32,847 nt of DNA from Micrococcales bacterium (GTDB taxonomy: Bacteria; Actinomycetota; Actinomycetes; Actinomycetales; Cellulomonadaceae), in contig JAJUHG010000005.1 of NCBI GenBank assembly GCA_029267995.1, positions 1-32,847 of the forward strand, in the 5' to 3' direction. The notes under the pieces are model-generated. The model worked only from the letters and a program-made list of their open reading frames with translations, was not told where the DNA came from and did not search any database. Both the position numbers and the translations under genes were made by a program. Shown in pieces: positions 17,022-25,597 of the stretch (position 1 is its first letter; every line of letters starts with the position of its first letter).

Positions 17022-17462
17022 GTGGACGCCCTTCGCATCGCCCCGGGACCCGGGGCACCCTCGGGGCTGACGATCCCGGCCGACGAGCTCGTCGAACAGT
17101 TCTCGCACGCCTCCGGGCCCGGCGGGCAGGGCGTCAACACCTCGAGCTCGCGCGTCCAGCTGAGCCTCGACCTCGCGACGACGACGGCGCTCGACGTTGC
17201 GCAACGGGCCCGGGCGCTCGACCGGCTCGCCCCACGGCTCGCCGGCACGGTCCTGACCATCAGCGCCGCCGAGCACCGCTCGCAGCGCCGCAACCGGGTC
17301 GCCGCCCGCGAGCGCCTCGCCGCCGTGCTGCGCGACGCGCTCGCCCCCGAGACCCCGCGCCGCTCGACCCGGCCGACGCTCGCCTCGCGCCGACGACGCC
17401 TCGAGGCCAAGCGGGTGCGGGCCGAGGTGAAGCGGGCACGGCGCCCACCGAGAGCCGAGTAG
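17022..17462 (+). CDS. arfB: ArfB/YaeJ-like alternative ribosome-rescue peptidyl-tRNA hydrolase (GGQ)
   Basis: IPADELVEQFSHASGPGGQGVNTSSSRVQLSLDL...SAAEHRSQRRNRVAARERL and a basic C-terminal tail. Confidence 0.92.
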   Translation: MDALRIAPGPGAPSGLTIPADELVEQFSHASGPGGQGVNTSSSRVQLSLDLATTTALDVAQRARALDRLAPRLAGTVLTISAAEHRSQRRNRVAARERLAAVLRDALAPETPRRSTRPTLASRRRRLEAKRVRAEVKRARRPPRAE

Positions 17463-17498
17463 CCGGCGCGGCAGGCTGCTCCGGCCCGTGAGGACGCG

Positions 17499-17810
17499 CT
17501 AGCGGCCCGACGGGCCTTCGCGGTGCACGCCCAGCTCGAGCTCGACGAACGCCGCGATCATCGCGCGGTACGTCTGCTCGACGACGTCCGGCGAGGCACC
17601 GCGCTCACTCGCGAGGGCGCGCACCTTCGCGACGACCTGCTCGACCCGCGCCGGCGCGCGGACGCCGTCCTCGTCCCTCTTGAGCGCACCCGCCGCCACG
17701 ACCCAGCGCTCGCGTCGGGCAAGGAGGGCCACGATCTGCTCGTCGAGGGCATCGATCTCGCGGCGGACACGCGCGAGGCCCTCGTCCCCGCTCGGTTCGG
17801 CGCCCGTCAT
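17499..17810 (-). CDS. Chorismate mutase (AroQ type)
   Basis: LARVRREIDALDEQIVALLARRERWVVAAGALKRDEDGVRAPARVEQVVAKVRALA...VVEQTYRAMIAAFVELEL. Confidence 0.9.
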   Translation of the reverse strand: MTGAEPSGDEGLARVRREIDALDEQIVALLARRERWVVAAGALKRDEDGVRAPARVEQVVAKVRALASERGASPDVVEQTYRAMIAAFVELELGVHREGPSGR

Positions 17811-18172
17811 CGCGGAGTCTCGATCTCGCGCGCGGCGTCGGTGCCCACCTTCGCCCCGTAGAGGACGAGGCCGATCATCGCGACGGCACCCAGCATGACG
17901 ATCACCATGACCGCCTCGACCGGGACGGGAAGGAGGACGGCTGCGGCGGTGACGATCGCGGCGACGCCCGCGGCGCGCGTGGGGCTCTCGGCGCGGCGGT
18001 GCGCGGCGAGCCACGCCTCGTCGCTCGCGAGGGTCGTGCGCGTGCGGATCCCTGCTACCTGGTTGCGGCGCACGCGCCCCGACGCCGCGGCCCGCGCGAG
18101 CCACACGAGGAGCACGCCCGAGGATCCGAGGACGACGACGAGGACGAGGCGGAAGATCACGAGCTCGGTCAT
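17807..18172 (-). CDS. SdpI/YhfL-like membrane protein
   Basis: GRVRRNQVAGIRTRTTLASDEAWLAAHRRAESPTRAAG, the characteristic SdpI C-terminal domain motif; ATGA overlap with chorismate mutase. Confidence 0.85.
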   Translation of the reverse strand: MTELVIFRLVLVVVLGSSGVLLVWLARAAASGRVRRNQVAGIRTRTTLASDEAWLAAHRRAESPTRAAGVAAIVTAAAVLLPVPVEAVMVIVMLGAVAMIGLVLYGAKVGTDAAREIETPR

Positions 18173-18353
18173 CGACCGCATCGTAGCGACGAGGTAGGTG
18201 AAGGCTCCGACGTCCTCACGGCCCGGGGTTCGCACGACGATCTCCGTCTCGCCCGGCTCGCACGCAGGAGTCAGGAACGACGCGACGGTCCCGTCTCCGG
18301 CGCATTACCAGGGAGAAACTTGATCAGCCGTGCCGGCCCCGCCGGCCCCAGGA

Positions 18354-18794
18354 TCACCCCCTGAGCACGTACCGCAGGATCTCGACGACCTGCTCGGTCG
18401 TCGTGCACCAGGCCTGCGCCGCGGCGTCGACCTCCTTGAGCGGGTGGATGATGTCGGCGTCGTGCAGGGTCACGTAGGGCTTGCCGAGCGCGGCGCAGTA
18501 CCCCGCGTCGAACGCGGCGTTCCACTGCTTGTACTTGTCCCCGAAGCGCACGACCACGAGGTCGGCCTGCTCGATGAGCGTGCGCGTGCGGATCGCGTTG
18601 ACCTTCGCGGACTGATGGTCGCGCCAGAACGGCTCCTCGGTCCGGCCCAGGTGGTCGCCCGCCGCGTCGCTCGCGGGGTGGTCGGTGACGGGAGAGGTGA
18701 AGACGACGTCGAGCTCGGCAGCCTCGGCGCCACGGCGGATCTCCTCGCGCCAGTCGGTGTGGATCTCGCCGGAGAGATACAAGGTGAAGGTCAT
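18354..18794 (-). CDS. ytoQ: YtoQ family protein
   Basis: MTFTLYLSGEIHTDWREEI...FTSPVTDHPASDAAGDHLG...VRFGDKYKQWNAAFDAGYCAALGKPYVTLHDADIIHPLKEVDAAA. Confidence 0.92.
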   Translation of the reverse strand: MTFTLYLSGEIHTDWREEIRRGAEAAELDVVFTSPVTDHPASDAAGDHLGRTEEPFWRDHQSAKVNAIRTRTLIEQADLVVVRFGDKYKQWNAAFDAGYCAALGKPYVTLHDADIIHPLKEVDAAAQAWCTTTEQVVEILRYVLRG

Positions 18795-18866
18795 GGCTCG
18801 GGGCTCCTCGCGGTGGTCGGGACAGGTGCTGCCCCCACCGTAGGCCCGGCCGGGCGGGGGCGTGGT

Positions 18867-18891
18867 CCGGGGGCGCGCTGCGCGCCCCCGG
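18867..18891. terminator. GC hairpin (terminator-like) in the ytoQ/MFS-relic intergenic region
   Basis: CCGGGGGCGCG-CTG-CGCGCCCCCGG, perfect 11-bp arms. Confidence 0.4.
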
Positions 18892-18916
18892 GACGCGTCA
18901 CCGAGATCACTCGGAA

Positions 18917-18939
18917 CTTGCCGACACGGTGTCGGCAAG
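18917..18939. promoter_or_regulatory. 23-bp perfect palindrome, TetR-type operator candidate
   Basis: CTTGCCGACAC G GTGTCGGCAAG immediately 5' of the MFS relic. Confidence 0.75.
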
Positions 18940-19741
18940 AGGCGTGCGATGGGGTCTTGTGGCTGCGGACCTCGACCCGTCCACGACCCAGGTCCAGTGG
19001 GTCCAGGAGGTCTACACGCTCGTCTTCGCGGCCCTGCTCATGGTGTGGGGCACGACGAGCGATCGGCTCGGACGGCGGCGGGTGCTGGCCGCGGGCCTCG
19101 TCGTGTTCATGGTTGCGAGCGTGTTGTGCGCCTTCGCACCGAGCGGCACGTGGCTCATCGCGGCGCGGGCCCTGCAGGGCGTGGGCGGCTCGATGATCCT
19201 GCCGACGACGCTCGCGCTGCTCAACACGACCTTCCGCGGCCCCGAGCGCGGCATCGCCTTCGCGGTGTGGGGCTCCACGATCGGCTCGATGGCCGCCGTC
19301 GGGCCCGTCCTGGGCGGCTGGCTCACCTCGTCCTTCTCATGGCACTGGGCGTTCTGGATCAACGTGCCGTTCGGGATCGCCGTCGTCGTCCTGCTGTACG
19401 CGAGCGTGCGTGAGTCGCGCCAGCACGAGACCGACCGCTTCACCGACTGGCTCGGGGCGGGCGCGTCGGTGCTCGGCTTCGGGCTGCTCGTGTTCGCCCT
19501 CATCGAGGGACGTTCCTACGGCTGGTGGACCGCGACGGACGACGCGCCGCTCACCCTCGGGCAGCTCAGCCCGATCCCGTTGTTCCTCCTCGCCGCGGCG
19601 ATCGTCCTCGCGCTGCTCGTGCGGTGGGAGAAGCACCGCGTCGAGGCGGGTCGGTCGGTGCTCCTCGACGTCACGCTCTTCCGCATCCCGACGTTCGCGA
19701 ACGGCAACGTCACCGCGCTCACGGTCTCGCTCGGCGAGTTC
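18929..19741 (+). pseudogene. DHA2-type MFS transporter relic, truncated at both ends
   Basis: AADLDPSTTQVQWVQEVYTLVFAALLMVWGTTSDRLGRRR...GGSMILPTTLALLNTTFRGPERGIAFAVWGSTIGSMAAVGPVLGGWL...FANGNVTALTVSLGEF. TM1 is absent, and the protein breaks off at about half the normal length. Confidence 0.82.
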
Positions 19742-19750
19742 GCCCCCGAG

Positions 19751-20051
19751 GATCACCCGCCCCCGGGCTCGGAAGAACGCGGACGGCGTGAGCGGATTCA
19801 GCCTGATCGACCCGGCCGGCAACTGGCTCCGCTTCTTCAACGACCGCGTCGCACAGGCAGCGCCGGAAGCGCTCAGTCGTCTCGGCGAGGCGCTTGCGAA
19901 CGCCGTCGTGCTCGCCGACAGCAAGGGCGACGAGGCGCAAGCGGCCAAGATCCTGCGCGGTGCCCTCGGTCGGGCGCCGGCCGACGATCCTGCGGGTCGT
20001 GAGGCGCAGGAGTTCCTCGACGAGCTCGACCGACGACTCCCGGACGCCTAG
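19751..20051 (+). pseudogene. VOC/bleomycin-resistance-like protein, C-terminal fragment
   Basis: ITRPRARKNADGVSGFSLIDPAGNWLRFFNDRVAQAAPEALSRLGEALANAVVLADSKGDEAQAAKILRGALGRAP...RRLPDA*, in a different frame from the MFS relic; no VOC N-terminal half upstream. Confidence 0.72.
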
Positions 20052-20091
20052 GGACACTCCTCGGCCCTCGCGGAGAGACCGACCTTGGGTG

Positions 20092-20484
20092 TCAGGGCGT
20101 CGCAGACCGCCCGCTCGAGCGGTCCTGCCGTGCGCAGACCATGAGCAGGTTCTGATCCGGGTCACGGAACTGCACGAACGCGACGCTCCCGATGTCGACG
20201 ATTCCCGAGGCGAGCTCGACCCCGAGCTCGCGCAGGTGGGTCACGACCGCGTCGAGGTCGTCCGCCCACCAGAAGAACCGCGGTGGACCGTCCGGGGTGA
20301 AGGGGGCGTTCGCGTCGAGCGCGAGGCCAGGTCCGGCCTGCATCGGGATGTCGACGATCGTGCTGTCGTGCGTGGGCTCGCCGACGTCCGTCCCGAGGAG
20401 TCGCGCGTACCACTGAGCGGCACGCACGACGTCCGTCACAGGGATGAAGACCTGGCCGACCTCACGGCGGATCGGGTTCGTCAT
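20092..20484 (-). CDS. VOC family (glyoxalase-like) protein
   Basis: VGQVFIPVTDVVRAAQWYARLLGTDVGE...PPRFFWWADDLDAVVTHLRELGVELASGIVDIGSVAFVQFRDPDQNLLMVC. Confidence 0.92.
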   Translation of the reverse strand: MTNPIRREVGQVFIPVTDVVRAAQWYARLLGTDVGEPTHDSTIVDIPMQAGPGLALDANAPFTPDGPPRFFWWADDLDAVVTHLRELGVELASGIVDIGSVAFVQFRDPDQNLLMVCARQDRSSGRSATP

Positions 20485-20532
20485 CGCTCGATGCTAGCCA
20501 CGGCGCCCGCCCAAGGGCGCGACCCGCGACTC

Positions 20533-20560
20533 AGACGTTGAAGCAGAACTCGACCACGTC
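20533..20560 (-). repeat. Displaced copy of the ychF 3' end (DVVEFCFNV*)
   Basis: Minus-strand GACGTGGTCGAGTTCTGCTTCAACGTCTGA versus ychF end GACGTCGTGGAGTTCCGATTTAACGTCTAG (21277-21304); 23/28 identical, same reading frame and stop position. Confidence 0.7.
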
Positions 20561-20672
20561 GCGGCGCGGATCAACCGGGATGGTCATTCGACTCCGGCTG
20601 CCCGAACGATTCCGGAACGAGCAACCGCGCGACGTCGTCTGGCACGGGAGCCGAGCGCCGTCCACCGTCCGC

Positions 20673-20975
20673 TCATGCCACCTCGAGCGGCGTGATCGCC
20701 TCGATCTGCCCGGCCACGCGATCCTGCGCGACGTCCAGGTCGTAGTGGGTCTGCAGGTTCAGCCAGAACTGGGCGGAGGTGCCGAAGTACTTCCCGAGCC
20801 GGAGCGCGGTGTCGGCCGTGATCGCGCGCTTGCCGTGCACGATCTCGTTGATGCGCCGAGGCGGAACGCCGATCGACACGGCGAGCTTGTTCTGAGTGAT
20901 GCCGAACCCCTGGATGAAGTCTTCCATGAGCACTTCGCCGGGGTGGATCGGCGCGAGCTTGTCAGTGGTAGTCAA
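20673..20975 (-). CDS. higA: HigA family antitoxin (XRE-type HTH)
   Basis: APIHPGEVLMEDFIQGFGITQNKLAVSIGVPPRRINEIVHGKRAITADTALRLGKYFGTSAQFWLNLQTHYDL is classic HigA. Confidence 0.96.
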   Translation of the reverse strand: MTTTDKLAPIHPGEVLMEDFIQGFGITQNKLAVSIGVPPRRINEIVHGKRAITADTALRLGKYFGTSAQFWLNLQTHYDLDVAQDRVAGQIEAITPLEVA

Positions 20976-21243
20976 CGATCTCCACCTCCTCCGGTCCGGC
21001 GTCGGTCCACACGAAGCAGATCCGCCACTGGTCGTTGATCCTGATGCTGTACTGCCCGGCCCGATCGCCCTTCAGCGCCTCGAGCCTGTTCCCGGGCGGG
21101 ACGCGGAGATCGTCAAGCGTCTCCGCGGACCCGACCTGACGCAGCTTGCGCAGCGCCACCCGCTGGATACGCGGATCCATCGAGGGCACGCGCTCGCGGC
21201 GCCACAGACGTTCGGTGTCCTTGTCGCCGAACGATCTGATCAC
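20962..21243 (-). CDS. higB: HigB/RelE-superfamily toxin
   Basis: MIRSFGDKDTERLWRRERVPSMDPRIQRVALRKLRQVGSAETLDDLRVPPGNRLEALKGDRAGQYSIRINDQWRICFVW; overlaps higA by 14 bp. Confidence 0.96.
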   Translation of the reverse strand: MIRSFGDKDTERLWRRERVPSMDPRIQRVALRKLRQVGSAETLDDLRVPPGNRLEALKGDRAGQYSIRINDQWRICFVWTDAGPEEVEIVDYH

Positions 21244-21262
21244 TCAACCAGTGTAACGCGGC

Positions 21263-21274
21263 GCGTCAATGACG

Positions 21275-21275
<1 letters not shown>
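21263..21275. promoter_or_regulatory. 13-bp palindrome GCGTCATTGACGC, candidate HigA operator
   Basis: Perfect 6-bp arms in the 31-bp gap between the ychF stop and higB start; TACACT -10-like element follows on the minus strand. Confidence 0.55.
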
Positions 21276-22360
<1,085 letters not shown>

Positions 22361-22433
22361 GGGCGGAAGTCTACGGGCGCGGCTCGGGACGGCAGGCCTC
22401 ACGATGTCGGTGGCTCCTGGCACCGTGACCGGC

Positions 22434-23705
22434 ATGGAGATCCTTCTGGCCCTCATCGGTCTTGCTCTCGGGCTGCTGGTCGGCTGGCTCGTGGCCGCGC
22501 AGCGCGCCGCCTCGCGCGTGCACGACGCCGAGCTGCGGGCCGGTGCGGCGCGTGCCGCGCTCGAGGCCGAGCGGAACCTCGCGAGCGAGCGGTTCACCGC
22601 GGTCGCCTCGGAGGTACTGCGTCAGAACAACGAGCAGTTCCTCGCCCTCGCGGGGCAGTCGCTCGCGCGGGCAGGGCAGCGCCAGGAGGCCCAGCTCGCC
22701 CAGCGCGAGGAGGCCGTGCGCGCGCTCGTCGAGCCGATCGCCAAGACCCTCGAGTCGGTCAAGGAACAGGTCGACGCGGCCGAGCGCGCACGCATCGAGA
22801 GCCACAGCACGCTTGCCGAGCAGGTCGCCCAGATGCGTCAGACCTCCGAGCTGCTGCGTGGCGAGACGAGCCAGCTCGTCACGGCTCTGCGCTCGGCGCA
22901 GACCCGTGGCGCGTGGGGCGAGATGCAGCTGCGCCGGGTCGTCGAGGCCGCGGGCATGCTCGAGCGCGTCGACTTCACCGAGCAGCCCACGGTCCGCACC
23001 GACGACGGCGTCCTGCGCCCCGACCTCGTGGTCCACCTCGCGGGCGGGAAGAACGTTGTCGTCGACGCGAAGGTGCCCTTCCTCGGCTACCTCGAGGCGC
23101 AGCAGGCCGAGCAGGAGTCGGTGCGCGCCGAGCGGCTCACGGCGCACACCCGACACGTGCGCACGCACGTCGACCAGCTCGCGGGCAAGGCGTACTGGGA
23201 GCAGCTGTCCCCCGCGCCCGAGTTCGTCGTGATGTTCGTCCCTGCCGAGGCGTTCCTCGCCGCGGCGCTCGAGCAGGACCCGGCGATCCTCGAGTACGCG
23301 ATGAGCAAGAACGTCCTCCTCGCGACACCCACATCGCTCCTCGCGCTGCTGCGCACGGTCGCGTACGCGTGGCGCCAGGAGGCCCTCGCGGAGAACGCCC
23401 AGCAGGTGCTCACCCTCGGCAAGGAGCTGCACGGCCGGCTTGCGACGATGGGCTCGCACCTCGCAAAGCTCGGCCGCGCGATCGGTTCGGCCGCGAGCGC
23501 CTACAACGAGACCGTCGGCTCGCTCGAGCGTCGCGTCCTCGTGAGCGCGCGCCGGCTCGCGGACCTCGGGGTCGTCGACGACGGCCTCGACACGGTCCCG
23601 CCCGTCGAGACCGCGCTCTCGATGGTGTCCGCGCCAGAGCTCCTCGCCTCGGCCGAGGAGCACGTCGTCGCGATCGACGAGGGACCCGCCGCACAGACGC
23701 GCTGA
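22434..23705 (+). CDS. rmuC: DNA recombination protein RmuC
   Basis: N-terminal TM then coiled coil; TRGAWGEMQLRRVVEAAGML...VHLAGGKNVVVDAKVPFLGYLEA...AYWEQLSPAPEFVVMFVPAEAFLAAALEQDPAILEYAMSKNVLLATPTSLLALLRTVAYAWRQE. Confidence 0.96.
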   Translation: MEILLALIGLALGLLVGWLVAAQRAASRVHDAELRAGAARAALEAERNLASERFTAVASEVLRQNNEQFLALAGQSLARAGQRQEAQLAQREEAVRALVEPIAKTLESVKEQVDAAERARIESHSTLAEQVAQMRQTSELLRGETSQLVTALRSAQTRGAWGEMQLRRVVEAAGMLERVDFTEQPTVRTDDGVLRPDLVVHLAGGKNVVVDAKVPFLGYLEAQQAEQESVRAERLTAHTRHVRTHVDQLAGKAYWEQLSPAPEFVVMFVPAEAFLAAALEQDPAILEYAMSKNVLLATPTSLLALLRTVAYAWRQEALAENAQQVLTLGKELHGRLATMGSHLAKLGRAIGSAASAYNETVGSLERRVLVSARRLADLGVVDDGLDTVPPVETALSMVSAPELLASAEEHVVAIDEGPAAQTR

Positions 23706-23733
23706 GCCAGGATCGCTGCCGTACGCTGCACTG

Positions 23734-24405
23734 ATGGACGGTGCGACGTGGCTCGAGATCCTCGGCTGGACCGGTTCGGCGATCCTCGTGTGGTCGCTGT
23801 TGCAGAACCGCATCCTGCGGCTGCGCATCATCAACCTCGTCGGCTGTCTCGTGCTCATCGCCTACAACGCCGTCGTCGAGGTGTGGCCCATGGTCGGCCT
23901 CAACGTCGTGCTCGCCGTGATCAACGTCGTGTACCTGCGCAAGCTGATCGGCACGCGGCACGACGCCGCGAGCTACGAGATCCTCGAGGTCTCCCCCGAC
24001 GAGGTCTACGTGCGGCACTTCCTGCGCACCCACGCGGCGGACATCGCGACGTTCAACCCGCACCTCGACACCGAGGCGCTCGCCGAGCGCGGCCAGGTCA
24101 CGCGGGCCACCCCCGCACCCGACGACGCCCCGCTGCGCACCTTCCTCGTCCTGCACGGACCCGAGACCGTCGGCCTCGTCGCGCTGCGGCCCGCGCCGGG
24201 CGGCGTCGGCGTGGTCGAGCTCGACTACGTGACCGAGCGGTTCCGCGACTTCACGCCCGGGGAGTTCGTGTTCCGGCGCAGCGAGACCCTCGCGGCCCAG
24301 GGGTTCACCCACATCGAGGTGCCCGTCGCGATGGCCGCGCCGTACTACGAGCGCATCGGCTTCGCCCGACGCGGCGAGTCCTTCACGCTCGACCTGACCC
24401 CCTGA
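23734..24405 (+). CDS. YgjV-like membrane domain fused to GNAT-like C-terminal domain
   Basis: N-terminal WLEILGWTGSAILVWSLLQNRILRLRIINLVGCLVLIAYNAVVEVWPMVGLNVVLAVINVVYLRKL; C-terminal GFTHIEVPVAMAAPYYERIGFARRGESFTLDLTP. Confidence 0.8.
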   Translation: MDGATWLEILGWTGSAILVWSLLQNRILRLRIINLVGCLVLIAYNAVVEVWPMVGLNVVLAVINVVYLRKLIGTRHDAASYEILEVSPDEVYVRHFLRTHAADIATFNPHLDTEALAERGQVTRATPAPDDAPLRTFLVLHGPETVGLVALRPAPGGVGVVELDYVTERFRDFTPGEFVFRRSETLAAQGFTHIEVPVAMAAPYYERIGFARRGESFTLDLTP

Positions 24406-25479
24406 TCAGCGCGCCCACGCCTCCCGCTCGACCACGACGTCACGCTGCTCGCGGGCCGACTCACCGATCGCGAGCGCGATCAGGTGGTCCTGGCAGGCCT
24501 CCGCGAGCGGGTACGGCTCGGGCCCCTCGCCGCGGGCCCACGCCCCGACGTCGACGAGCAGCTGCGCGACCGCGATGTCGTCCTCCGAGAGCCCCGAGCC
24601 GGCGAAGGGGTTGCGGAACAGCACCTCGCCCTCGAAGGCGATCGTGCGCAGGTCCACGCCCTCGAGGTTGAGGTCGACGCCCACCCGCCGGTACTCGAGG
24701 TGCGAGGTGATCGGGGTCGTCGCGTCCGCGAGGTAGGTCACGGCGTCGTCGTCGATCTCCCCCGCCGTGCCGCGCACCTGGATGCGACGGGCAAGGAGCG
24801 GGTTCCACCACTGGTTCGAGGTGAAGTCGTAGAGCCCCGAACGCCCGTCGCCGAAGTCGAGCACCGCGAGCGTGCGCGTCGCGTCCTTCGGCTCGGTCGA
24901 GCCCGTCCACCCGTCGGGGGTCAACGGGTCCACGAGCGGGGCGAGGAGGTCGCGCGCCGTGACGTGCACGGGGTCGAAGCCCGTGCCGAGGAACCCGCGG
25001 ATCAGCGAGGTCGCGTGGTACATGTGCGTCGAGCACACCTGAACATGCGTCGGGGTGCCGATCTTCCCCGAGCGGGCGACCGCGAGCCGCGCCGCGTGAC
25101 CCGGCATGAGCAGGTACTGCTCGGCGACCTGCACGAGGCCGCTCGCGCCGACGTCGGCCCACAAGGCCCGCAGGCCGTCGGCGTCCGGTGCGGGCGGGGT
25201 CTCGGCGAGCACCTTCGTGCCCTGGGCTACCAGTTCACGGACGGTGCCGGGCATCGCACCCCACGGGACCGAGGCGATCACGAAGTCCGGGCGCGTCGCA
25301 GCGAGCTCGGCGGTCGTGCGGACCGTCGGGATGTGCCACTGCGCACTCACCAGCTCGCCACGCTCGGCCGACCGGGTCGCGACCGCGGTGACCCGCAGGT
25401 GCTCAGGCGCCGCCTGGGCGAGGCGGAGGAAGAACTGCGAGCGCCAGCCGGAGCCGACGATGGCGAAGGACGTGGGCAC
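24406..25479 (-). CDS. Gfo/Idh/MocA family oxidoreductase
   Basis: MPTSFAIVGSGWRSQFFLRLAQAAPEHLRVTAVATRSAERG...FVIASVPWGAMPGTVRELVAQGTKVLAETPPAP. Confidence 0.93.
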   Translation of the reverse strand: MPTSFAIVGSGWRSQFFLRLAQAAPEHLRVTAVATRSAERGELVSAQWHIPTVRTTAELAATRPDFVIASVPWGAMPGTVRELVAQGTKVLAETPPAPDADGLRALWADVGASGLVQVAEQYLLMPGHAARLAVARSGKIGTPTHVQVCSTHMYHATSLIRGFLGTGFDPVHVTARDLLAPLVDPLTPDGWTGSTEPKDATRTLAVLDFGDGRSGLYDFTSNQWWNPLLARRIQVRGTAGEIDDDAVTYLADATTPITSHLEYRRVGVDLNLEGVDLRTIAFEGEVLFRNPFAGSGLSEDDIAVAQLLVDVGAWARGEGPEPYPLAEACQDHLIALAIGESAREQRDVVVEREAWAR

Positions 25480-25556
25480 GAGAGCCTCCCGGGGCGACGC
25501 TGCACAAGACGGATCGAAACGATTCTAGTGCGTCACCGGGCAGGACCCGGGCACGA

Positions 25557-25591
25557 CCCGGGGGCCGCACCAGGTAGGTGCGGCCCCCGGG
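25557..25591 (-). terminator. Hairpin terminator candidate of the nuclease gene
   Basis: Perfect 15-bp inverted repeat CCCGGGGGCCGCACC-AGGTA-GGTGCGGCCCCCGGG just past the stop at 25598. Confidence 0.8.
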
Positions 25592-25597
25592 AATCGC

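Noticed and set aside
16625-17058. N-terminal extension of ORF 15394-17058 as a genuine fused domain
   Set aside because: It is the DUF1801 coding region read out of frame; no domain-like sequence in that reading.
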